Below, one piece after another: positions 1 to 4,811 of a stretch of 5,440 nucleotides of DNA (positions are counted from its first letter, which is position 1; each line of letters starts with the position of its first letter). The notes under the pieces are model-generated. The model was not told where the DNA came from, searched no databases, and saw only the letters and a program-made list of their open reading frames with translations. The position numbers and the translations under genes were made by a program. The stretch lies in NCBI GenBank assembly GCA_002413305.1, contig DHWS01000030.1, positions 13,970-19,409 on the forward strand. Direction: 5' to 3'. The stretch is from Actinobacteria bacterium UBA5176. Lineage in GTDB: Bacteria; Actinomycetota; UBA4738.

Positions 1-239
1 CCGACGAGGTCTTCGAGGCGACGCTCGAACCCGAGCCGGAGGCGCCCGAGGAGGCGGCCCTGCGCGTCGTCCCCGAGCCGGAGGCCGCTCCCGAACCGGA
101 GCCTACGCCGGAGGAGCCGGCGCCTGCACCGGCCGAGGTCGAGGCCGCCGCCGAGCCCCAGGCCGAGCCCGAGGAGAAGGAAGACGTGACGCTCGAGGAG
201 ATCCTCGAGGACCTCAAGCGTCGCGAAGGACGCTCCTAG
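1..239 (+). CDS. C-terminal end of a protein with an acidic Glu/Pro/Ala tail (possibly ribosomal protein S1)
   Basis: The reading frame is open from the left edge (first full codon at 3) to a TAG at 237-239, giving 78 visible residues. About the first 55 are low complexity: repeated Glu-Pro and Glu-Ala units with scattered Val and Gln, strongly acidic and probably disordered. The last 17 residues change character to VTLEEILEDLKRREGRS, which looks like a short amphipathic helix with a basic end. No folded domain is visible, so the sequence alone does not identify the protein. The neighbour is the main clue: in many actinobacteria, including Mycobacterium tuberculosis, rpsA (30S ribosomal protein S1) lies directly upstream of coaE, and bacterial S1 proteins often end in divergent charged tails after the last S1 domain. 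S1 is therefore my best inference, but another protein with an acidic tail is possible. GC-rich third positions and the clean stop before coaE support real coding. Confidence 0.7.
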   Translation, partial: DEVFEATLEPEPEAPEEAALRVVPEPEAAPEPEPTPEEPAPAPAEVEAAAEPQAEPEEKEDVTLEEILEDLKRREGRS

Positions 240-261
240 GCCTCCCGCGCAACCGCGCGAC

Positions 262-267
262 TACCAT
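262..267 (+). promoter_or_regulatory. Candidate -10 box for a leaderless coaE transcript
   Basis: TACCAT fits the actinobacterial -10 pattern TAnnnT and ends 6 bases before the coaE ATG. That spacing would put the transcription start at or next to the A of the start codon. There is no Shine-Dalgarno-like purine run in the 34-base gap, which fits leaderless translation. No convincing -35 hexamer is seen 16-18 bases upstream. The assignment rests on pattern and spacing only. Confidence 0.4.
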
Positions 268-273
268 TCGGCC

Positions 274-894
274 ATGCTGCTGGTCGGGCTGACGGGCGGG
301 ATCGGATCGGGGAAGACCACCGTCGCCCGGCTCCTCGAGGAACGCGGCGCGGTGGTGTTCGATGCGGACGCGTTCGCCCGGCAGGCTGTGGAGCCGGGGT
401 CGCATGGGTTCGCGGAGGTCATCCGGGCGTTCGGGCCCGACGTGGTCACGTATCGGGGTGAGCTGAACCGGGAGTGGCTCGCCGGACGGGTGTTCGACGA
501 CCCGGAGGCCCGCCGCCGGCTGGAGGCGATCGTGCATCCCGAAGTGGCACGCCTGCTGGCCGAGGCCCTGCAGCCCTACCGGGACACTGATTCGGTGGTT
601 GTGTACGTGGTGCCACTCCTCGTCGAGAACCACCTGGCGTCGATGTTCGACGTGGTGGTGACCGTGGAGGCGCCCGAGGAAGAGCGGGTAGCCCGCCTGG
701 TGCGCGACCGATCGATGACCGAAGCCCAGGCTCGGGCCCGGATCGCCGCGCAGGTTACGGACGCCGAGCGGGCCGCGGTGGCCGACATCGTGATCCCCAA
801 CAACGCGACCGAGGACGCCCTCCGCGAGCGGGTCGACCGCCTCGTGGACGAGCTGGCGACGCGGGACCGGTCGAAGGCGGATCCGGCCGGGTAG
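274..894 (+). CDS. coaE: Dephospho-CoA kinase
   Basis: CoaE transfers a phosphate from ATP to the 3'-hydroxyl of the ribose of dephospho-CoA, the last step of coenzyme A synthesis, in the cytoplasm. The 206-residue product is close to the usual family length of about 200. It has the P-loop GGIGSGKT at residues 8-15, the FDAD motif at 29-32 (D30 and D32, substrate and Mg side), HPEV at 88-91, PLLVEN at 114-119, and the lid region RDRSMTEAQARARIAAQ at 144-160 carrying the conserved arginines. ADIVIPNN at 170-177 matches the usual C-terminal ADxVIxN motif. The ATG at 274 gives the standard MxxVGLTGG start. No ribosome binding site precedes it, but a -10-like TACCAT does. The upstream neighbour may be rpsA, as in other actinobacteria, and the HAD gene starts 19 bases after the stop. 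All key residues are present, so the enzyme is expected to be active. Confidence 0.97.
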   Translation: MLLVGLTGGIGSGKTTVARLLEERGAVVFDADAFARQAVEPGSHGFAEVIRAFGPDVVTYRGELNREWLAGRVFDDPEARRRLEAIVHPEVARLLAEALQPYRDTDSVVVYVVPLLVENHLASMFDVVVTVEAPEEERVARLVRDRSMTEAQARARIAAQVTDAERAAVADIVIPNNATEDALRERVDRLVDELATRDRSKADPAG

Positions 895-927
895 CCCGAT
901 ATCATCGCTGCCCGTGGGCTATCGGGC
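894..927. repeat. 8-bp inverted repeat around the HAD gene start
   Basis: GCCCGATA at 894-901 is the exact reverse complement of TATCGGGC at 920-927, with 18 bases between. Inside it lies a second small palindrome, GCCC at 910-913 and GGGC at 916-919, which straddles the GTG start codon at 914. The outer arms cover the last base of the coaE stop codon, part of the candidate -10 box (900-905) and codons 3-5 of the HAD gene. It could be an operator or an RNA fold over the start codon. It could also be chance in GC-rich DNA. Confidence 0.4.
900..905 (+). promoter_or_regulatory. Candidate -10 box upstream of the HAD gene
   Basis: TATCAT fits TAnnnT and ends 8 bases before the GTG at 914, close to the spacing expected for a leaderless transcript. 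No Shine-Dalgarno sequence lies between the coaE stop and this GTG. There is no clear -35 element. The box lies within the inverted repeat at 894-927. Confidence 0.35.
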
Positions 928-1618
928 GGTGTTCTTCGACGCTGGGGAGACCCTGCTCGCGCCCCACCCGGGGTTCGTCGAGCTGTTCACGGCGATCCTG
1001 CGCGAGGCCGGGCACGAGTTCGACCCCGCGGCGCTCCGGGAGGCGCTCCCCAAGGTCAACGACCGGTTCAACCGGGCGGCGCGCGAAGGCGAGCTGTGGT
1101 CCACCTCTCGTGAGCGCTCGAAAGCGTGGTGGCGGGAGATCTACACCATCATCCTGGAGGGGTTGGGCATCCCGTTCGACGAGCGGATCGCCCGACGCCT
1201 GTACGAGACGTTCACCGACTCCGCGAACTACCGCCCGTTCCCCGACGTCGTCGGCACCCTCGACCGCCTCCGGGATGCCGGGCTCCGGCTGGGGCTGATC
1301 TCCAACTTCGAGGAGTGGCTCGAACAGCTCCTCGAGTCGCTGGAGCTGAGCGCGTACTTCGAGGTGCGGGTCATCTCCGGTGCCGTCGGGATGGAGAAAC
1401 CCGACCCACGCATCTTCCAGGCCGCGCTGGACCGGTCCGGGGTGGAGGCCGGCGAGAGCGTCTACGTGGGGGACAACCCGTTCTTCGACATCGAACCAGC
1501 CGAGCGGCTGGGCATGCTGGCCGTGCTGATCGACCGCCGGGGTCGGTTCCCCGACCACCCCGGGCCGCGGGTGACCACCCTCGACGACCTGCCGGCCGCC
1601 ATCGGGCTGGAGAGGTGA
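914..1618 (+). CDS. HAD-superfamily hydrolase (subfamily IA-like)
   Basis: This 234-residue protein has the four motifs of haloacid-dehalogenase-type hydrolases: motif I FFDAGETLL at 7-15 with the nucleophile D9, motif II ISN at 129-131 (S130), motif III EKPDP at 161-165 (K162), and motif IV VGDN at 185-188 with acidic D187 and D192. Residues of about 20-105 are helical and fit a C1 cap domain, which usually sets substrate choice. Position 11 of motif I, where most HAD phosphatases have the second Asp that acts as general acid/base, is Gly. The same gap is known in some HAD groups, such as haloacid dehalogenases, so the reaction cannot be named; phosphatase, dehalogenase-like or an unknown C-X hydrolysis are open. 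The GTG start gives the standard MxYRAVFFDxG beginning, with no Shine-Dalgarno site. Its stop overlaps the start of the DUF2203 gene (TGATG), so the two are probably co-translated. Confidence 0.9.
   Translation: MGYRAVFFDAGETLLAPHPGFVELFTAILREAGHEFDPAALREALPKVNDRFNRAAREGELWSTSRERSKAWWREIYTIILEGLGIPFDERIARRLYETFTDSANYRPFPDVVGTLDRLRDAGLRLGLISNFEEWLEQLLESLELSAYFEVRVISGAVGMEKPDPRIFQAALDRSGVEAGESVYVGDNPFFDIEPAERLGMLAVLIDRRGRFPDHPGPRVTTLDDLPAAIGLER
1609..1615 (+). promoter_or_regulatory. Shine-Dalgarno site for the DUF2203 gene
   Basis: GGAGAGG lies inside the last codons of the HAD gene, with its GGAG core 5 bases before the ATG at 1618. With the TGATG stop/start overlap this supports translational coupling and fixes the DUF2203 start. 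It contrasts with the SD-less starts of coaE and the HAD gene. Confidence 0.6.
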
Positions 1619-1986
1619 TGGCCGACCGGGAGTTCACCGCCCAGGAGGCGAACACGCTCCTGCCCGAGCTGACCGGATCCCTGGCGACCATCCGCGAGGC
1701 CCGCCAGGTGGTGCTCTCCGCCGGCGAGCAGGTCCGGCGGTCGGCTCCCGCGAACGGGGGCGGCGCCCCGGGCAAGGCGTACTGGGAGGCGCTGGCTACG
1801 CTGCGGCGGGAGGTCGAACGCGTCACGGAGCAGGGGATCATCCTGCGCGATCCGGAGACCGGCTTGGTCGACTTCCCGACCCGGCGCGAGGGGCGCGAGG
1901 TGTTCCTGTGCTGGCGGCTGGGCGAGGAACAGGTCGGGTACTGGCACGGTCCGGAGGGCGGGTTCGCCGGCCGACACCCCCTTTAG
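1618..1986 (+). CDS. DUF2203 family protein
   Basis: The 122-residue product matches what I know of DUF2203: an N-terminal FTxxEANxLLPxL motif (residues 6-18), a long charged helical middle, and a highly conserved C-terminal block with GLVDFP at 82-87, LCWRLGEE at 97-104, YWH at 108-110 and GFAGRxPL at 115-122. The function of the family is not known to me. The invariant Cys, Trp and His (C98, W99, W109, H110) suggest a conserved binding surface, but that is inference. Residues of about 44-53 form a Gly/Pro-rich loop that breaks the helical region. There is no signal peptide or membrane segment, so it is probably cytoplasmic. The ATG at 1618 overlaps the HAD stop by one base and has a good Shine-Dalgarno site. 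The same frame is open further upstream (from 1126), but that part lies inside the HAD gene and is a shadow. Confidence 0.9.
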   Translation: MADREFTAQEANTLLPELTGSLATIREARQVVLSAGEQVRRSAPANGGGAPGKAYWEALATLRREVERVTEQGIILRDPETGLVDFPTRREGREVFLCWRLGEEQVGYWHGPEGGFAGRHPL

Positions 1987-2036
1987 CGCGCTCCTCGGTT
2001 GTCCGTTCGCCGCAGGCCTGTCACCCTGAGCCCGCC

Positions 2037-2993
2037 ATGAAGAACGCCATCGAGATCCGGGGGCTGCGGAAGTCCTACGGCGATGTCGATGCGGTCCGGG
2101 GCGTCGATCTCACGGTGGCGGCGGGTGAGGTCTTCGCGCTGCTCGGTCCCAACGGTGCCGGGAAGACGACGATCGTGGAGATCCTGGAGGGGTACCGGAA
2201 ACGCGACGCTGGCGACGCGTCGGTGCTCGGCTTCGATCCTGGCACCGCGGGGCCCGACTTCAAGGCCCGGATCGGGATCGTGCTGCAGTCCACCGGCATC
2301 GACCCCTACCTCACCGTGGCCGAGACGGTCGCCCTGTACAGCGGCTACTACCCCCATCCCCGCCCGGTGGACGAGGTCGTCGAGCTGGTCGGCCTGGCGG
2401 AGAAGCACGACGAGCGGGTGCTCCGGCTTTCCGGCGGGCAGCAGCGGCGGCTGGACGTGGCCATCGCCCTGGCCGGCGACCCCGAGCTGCTGTTCCTAGA
2501 CGAGCCGACCACCGGGTTCGACCCATCGGCCCGGCGGGGAGCGTGGGAGATCGTGAAGAGCCTAGCCGCGCTGGGCAAGACCGTGCTCCTGACCACGCAC
2601 TACATGGACGAAGCGCAGTACCTCGCGGATCGGGTCGCGGTGATCGCGGGCGGGAAGTTCGTCGCCGAAGGCTCTCCCGCAACCCTGGCCGGCCGCGACG
2701 CGGAGGATACGTGGATCCGGTTCCGGCTCCCCGCCGGAGCCGAGCCTCCTCCCCAGGTGGCGAGCCAACAGCCGGAGGCCGGAGGATACCTGGCGGTGGC
2801 CACCGAGGACCCCACCGGTGACCTGCATGCCCTGACGGGCTGGGCACTGGATCACGGCTATCGCCTTGAAGCGCTCGAGGTCCTCCGGCCTTCACTCGAG
2901 GATGTCTACCTCGAGCTCACCGGGGCGCCGGGCGACGATGCCCGGACGGAGCACGCGGCCTCGAGCGGGCGGCAGAGGCGGAGGCGGCGGTGA
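2037..2993 (+). CDS. ABC-2 type exporter, ATP-binding subunit (DrrA-like)
   Basis: This is the cytoplasmic ATPase of an export-type ABC transporter, 318 residues long. It shows Walker A GPNGAGKTT at 37-45, Q-loop Q84, the signature LSGGQ at 131-135, Walker B LLFLDEP at 151-157 with catalytic E156, a D-loop GFDP at 160-163 in place of the usual GLDP, and the H-loop H188 in TTHYMDEA. The TTHYMDEA block and the C-terminal SLEDVYLELTG are typical of the DrrA/CcmA-like group that exports drugs, lipids or polysaccharides. Residues of about 215-300 form the usual accessory domain. The last seven residues are RQRRRRR, in codons that also carry the Shine-Dalgarno site of the next gene. I chose the ATG at 2037 (MKNAIEIRGLRKSYG): upstream codons back to 1908 read through the end of the DUF2203 gene and do not look like ABC sequence. 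No Shine-Dalgarno site precedes it; TTGTCC at 1999-2004 and CACCCT at 2022-2027, 17 bases apart, are a weak promoter candidate. The cargo is not evident. Confidence 0.95.
   Translation: MKNAIEIRGLRKSYGDVDAVRGVDLTVAAGEVFALLGPNGAGKTTIVEILEGYRKRDAGDASVLGFDPGTAGPDFKARIGIVLQSTGIDPYLTVAETVALYSGYYPHPRPVDEVVELVGLAEKHDERVLRLSGGQQRRLDVAIALAGDPELLFLDEPTTGFDPSARRGAWEIVKSLAALGKTVLLTTHYMDEAQYLADRVAVIAGGKFVAEGSPATLAGRDAEDTWIRFRLPAGAEPPPQVASQQPEAGGYLAVATEDPTGDLHALTGWALDHGYRLEALEVLRPSLEDVYLELTGAPGDDARTEHAASSGRQRRRRR
2980..2984 (+). promoter_or_regulatory. Shine-Dalgarno site for the ABC-2 permease
   Basis: GGAGG, 5 bases before the GTG at 2990, lies in the Arg-rich last codons of the ATPase gene. It decides the permease start and, with the GTGA overlap, points to coupled translation of the two subunits. 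Confidence 0.6.
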
Positions 2994-3757
2994 AGCTCCT
3001 CCGGCTCACCCTTCGGCAGGTCAGGTACACGAACAAGACGTTCTGGCGGAACCCGGCTTCGGCCTTCTTCACCTTCGCCTTCCCGCTGATGTTCCTGGTG
3101 ATCTTCACGTCGCTGCTCCCCAAGGGAGACGTCCAGATCGCGGGCCTGTTCGTCAAGCAGTCGACCTACTACGTGGCGAACATGGCCGCCTTCTCGGTCA
3201 TCACCGCGTGCTATACGAACATCGCCATGAGCGTGACCTTCCAGCGCGACGCCGGCATCCTCAAGCGCACGCAAGGGACGCCGCTGCCCGGCAGCGCCTA
3301 CCTCGCCGCACGGGTCCTCCACGCGATGCTGATGGCGCTGTTGCTGGTGGTCATCACGGCGGCCTTCGGACGGCTCTTCTACAACGCCGACATCCCGGCC
3401 GGAGGGACGCTGCTCCGGTTCGCGGTCATGCTGATCGTGGGGGCCGCCGCCTTCTGCTCGCTCGGCCTGGCCATGACCTCGTTCGTGCCGAACGCCGAAG
3501 CCGCCCCCGCCGTGGTCAACGCCTCAATCCTCCCCCTGCTGTTCCTCTCGGGCATCTTCATCCCGATCGGTGACACCTCGCCGGCGTGGATCCGCTGGGT
3601 GGCCCGGATCTTCCCGGTCCGCCACTTCGCGCTCGGCATGTCCGCCGGCTTCTTCGGGACGCCGTTCGAGTGGAAGGACGTGCTGGTCGTGGCCGCGTGG
3701 GGGGTCGGTGGGCTGCTTGTTGGGGCCCGGCGCTTCAGCTGGGAACCCCGGCGGTAG
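2990..3757 (+). CDS. ABC-2 type exporter, membrane subunit
   Basis: The 255-residue product is an ABC-2 family permease and the obvious partner of the ATPase just upstream. Six hydrophobic segments are visible, at about residues 25-43, 62-83, 105-127, 141-165, 172-193 and 231-245, which is the usual number for the family. Family marks include the short amphipathic N-terminus before TM1, the cytoplasmic motif FQRDAGILKRTQGTPLP at 84-100, and LFLSGIFIP at 184-192 with the following amphipathic stretch PAWIRWVARIFPVRH at 198-212. The last residues, RRFSWEPRR, are the expected positively charged cytoplasmic end. The GTG at 2990 overlaps the ATPase stop in a GTGA junction and has a GGAGG site at the right distance. 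One permease with one ATPase suggests a homodimer of each, as in DrrAB-like systems. The substrate cannot be read from the sequence. A small hairpin follows the stop codon. Confidence 0.94.
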   Translation: MKLLRLTLRQVRYTNKTFWRNPASAFFTFAFPLMFLVIFTSLLPKGDVQIAGLFVKQSTYYVANMAAFSVITACYTNIAMSVTFQRDAGILKRTQGTPLPGSAYLAARVLHAMLMALLLVVITAAFGRLFYNADIPAGGTLLRFAVMLIVGAAAFCSLGLAMTSFVPNAEAAPAVVNASILPLLFLSGIFIPIGDTSPAWIRWVARIFPVRHFALGMSAGFFGTPFEWKDVLVVAAWGVGGLLVGARRFSWEPRR

Positions 3758-3770
3758 CGCACCGCTGTTT
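3749..3770 (+). terminator. Possible weak terminator hairpin after the ABC-2 permease
   Basis: GCGGT at 3751-3755 pairs exactly with ACCGC at 3761-3765 around a 5-base loop. A G-U and a C-G pair (3750/3766 and 3749/3767) extend the stem to 7 bp. The permease stop TAG (3755-3757) lies at the stem-loop border. Only three T residues follow (3768-3770), so this is at best a weak intrinsic terminator. Its place between two unrelated transporters supports the idea. Confidence 0.35.
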
Positions 3771-3794
3771 CAGACCGAAGGGCTGTGCTAGGCT
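3766..3794 (+). promoter_or_regulatory. Extended -10 promoter for the importer operon
   Basis: TGCTAGGCT at 3786-3794 is a full extended -10 element (TGn followed by TAnnnT, here TAGGCT at 3789-3794). TGTTTC at 3766-3771 is a weak -35 candidate 17 bases upstream. Transcription would start near 3801, leaving a leader of about 55 bases before the ATG at 3857. It sits just after a possible terminator and before a new transporter operon, where a promoter is expected. Confidence 0.5.
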
Positions 3795-3856
3795 CCGGCC
3801 GATTCCCGAGCCCGGCGGAAGCGGACGGACAGCTCGATCCTCGTGGGGGGGCGGCC

Positions 3857-4717
3857 ATGCGAAAGACGTTCCTGTCCATCTTCCTGATCGCGCTCTCGAC
3901 CGCGCTCCTTGCGGCCTGCAGCTCGACTACGCCGACCGCGTCCTCGTCGTCGCCACCCTCTTCGGGCGCCTCTCCCACGGCGTCGGCCAACGCGTGCAGT
4001 TCCCCGGCGGTCCAGACCCCGGGGACCCTGACGGTGGGAACCTCCTATCCCTACTACAAGCCGTTCAAGACCGGTCCGAAGGACAACCCCACGGGCTTCG
4101 AGGGCGACCTCGCCCACAAGCTCGCCCAGCAGATTGGCCTGTCCACCGTGGCGTGGTCGATCTCGCCGTTCGACGCCCTGTACGCCCCGGGCCCGAAGAA
4201 GTGGGACTTCGCGATGGACGAGATCTCGATCACCACGGCCCGCGCCCAGGTGGTCGACTTCAGCGCGCCGTACTACACGATCCAGCAGGGTCTCCTGGTG
4301 AAGAAGGGCACGCCGATCACGAACGCGCACACCTTGGCCGACCTGCAGCAGTACCGCTTCGGCGCCCAGACCGGGACCACCGGCCTCGACTACATCAAGA
4401 ACACGATCAAGCCGGCGAAGGTCAGCCAGTACGACGACACGATCACGGCCGGGCAGGCGCTGTCGAACGGGCAGATCGACGCCGTGGTCATCGACGTGCC
4501 GATCGCCATCCCGATGACGCAGCAGATCACCAACCTCGAGGTGATCGGACAGTTCCTGACCAACGAGTCGTACGGCTTGACGCTGGTCAAGGGCAACCCG
4601 CTGCTGGGGTGCGTGAACCAGGCGCTGGCCTCGCTCAAGACGGACGGGACCCTGAAGACGCTGACCGACCAGTACTTCCCGGGCACCACGGCGACCCTGC
4701 CGGTGTTCGGCCCGTAG
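3857..4717 (+). CDS. Amino-acid-type ABC transporter solute-binding lipoprotein (family 3)
   Basis: This 286-residue protein is the extracellular binding component of a polar amino acid importer. It starts with a lipoprotein signal: MRK, a hydrophobic stretch (residues 5-20) and a lipobox LAAC with the lipidated Cys at 21. A Ser/Thr/Pro-rich linker (22-46) tethers the domain to the membrane. From about 56 the SBP_bac_3 fold begins: GTLTVGTSYPY at 56-66, GFEGDLAHKLA at 80-90, DEISIT at 121-126, R129 and VDFSAPYY at 133-140 (R129 is the expected ligand carboxylate binder), GAQTGTTG at 169-176, and D213 in DAVVIDVP, the usual amino-group partner. C47 and C252 are the only other cysteines and may form a disulfide linking the two ends. 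I chose ATG 3857 because it gives the signal peptide directly; the in-frame GTG at 3785 overlaps the promoter. A G-rich leader (3845-3854) stands in for a Shine-Dalgarno site. The permease gene follows. Confidence 0.95.
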   Translation: MRKTFLSIFLIALSTALLAACSSTTPTASSSSPPSSGASPTASANACSSPAVQTPGTLTVGTSYPYYKPFKTGPKDNPTGFEGDLAHKLAQQIGLSTVAWSISPFDALYAPGPKKWDFAMDEISITTARAQVVDFSAPYYTIQQGLLVKKGTPITNAHTLADLQQYRFGAQTGTTGLDYIKNTIKPAKVSQYDDTITAGQALSNGQIDAVVIDVPIAIPMTQQITNLEVIGQFLTNESYGLTLVKGNPLLGCVNQALASLKTDGTLKTLTDQYFPGTTATLPVFGP

Positions 4718-4753
4718 CGGGGCCAGTCCAAACATCGCGGTGATCAGCGGGGG

Positions 4754-4769
4754 CGGGGTCCCCACCCCG
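4754..4769 (+). repeat. Short hairpin between the binding protein and permease genes
   Basis: CGGGGT at 4754-4759 and ACCCCG at 4764-4769 are perfect inverted repeats around a CCCC loop. There is no T-run after it, so it is not a standard intrinsic terminator. Stem-loops at this position in binding-protein operons are known to lower permease expression relative to the binding protein by protecting the upstream mRNA. If the permease starts at GTG 4740 the hairpin lies within coding sequence. Confidence 0.4.
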
Positions 4770-4799
4770 AACGTCGACCCGGACCTCCTGCCTGCCGGC

Positions 4800-4807
4800 G
4801 GGGGCGG
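4800..4807 (+). promoter_or_regulatory. G-rich ribosome binding site candidate for the permease
   Basis: GGGGGCGG ends 4 bases before the ATG at 4812. The binding-protein gene has a very similar leader, a run of seven G then CGGCC, just before its ATG at 3857. The shared layout favours ATG 4812 as the permease start over GTG 4740, which has no such site. Confidence 0.35.
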
Positions 4808-4811
4808 TGGC

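Noticed and set aside
902..1558. 218-codon open frame on the - strand opposite the HAD gene
   Set aside because: It has no family motifs, and the + strand carries a complete HAD motif set over the same bases.
1999..2027. Possible promoter TTGTCC, 17 bases, CACCCT before the ABC ATPase
   Set aside because: Spacing is right but CACCCT lacks the T at the first -10 position; too weak to list as a feature.
1908..2036. Upstream in-frame extension of the ABC ATPase from ATG 1908
   Set aside because: It overlaps the conserved C-terminal block of the DUF2203 gene and encodes Arg-rich sequence unlike ABC proteins; the family start fits ATG 2037.
2971..2992. Purine-rich GGC/GAG repeat at the ATPase end encoding an Arg tail
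   Set aside because: The run is explained by Arg codons combined with the Shine-Dalgarno site of the next gene; no sign of an expanded repeat or mobile element.
3586..4743. Long + strand frame spanning the exporter permease end, the promoter region and the binding-protein gene
   Set aside because: The product is low-complexity Arg/Gly/Pro/Asp sequence and overlaps two recognisable genes in another frame.
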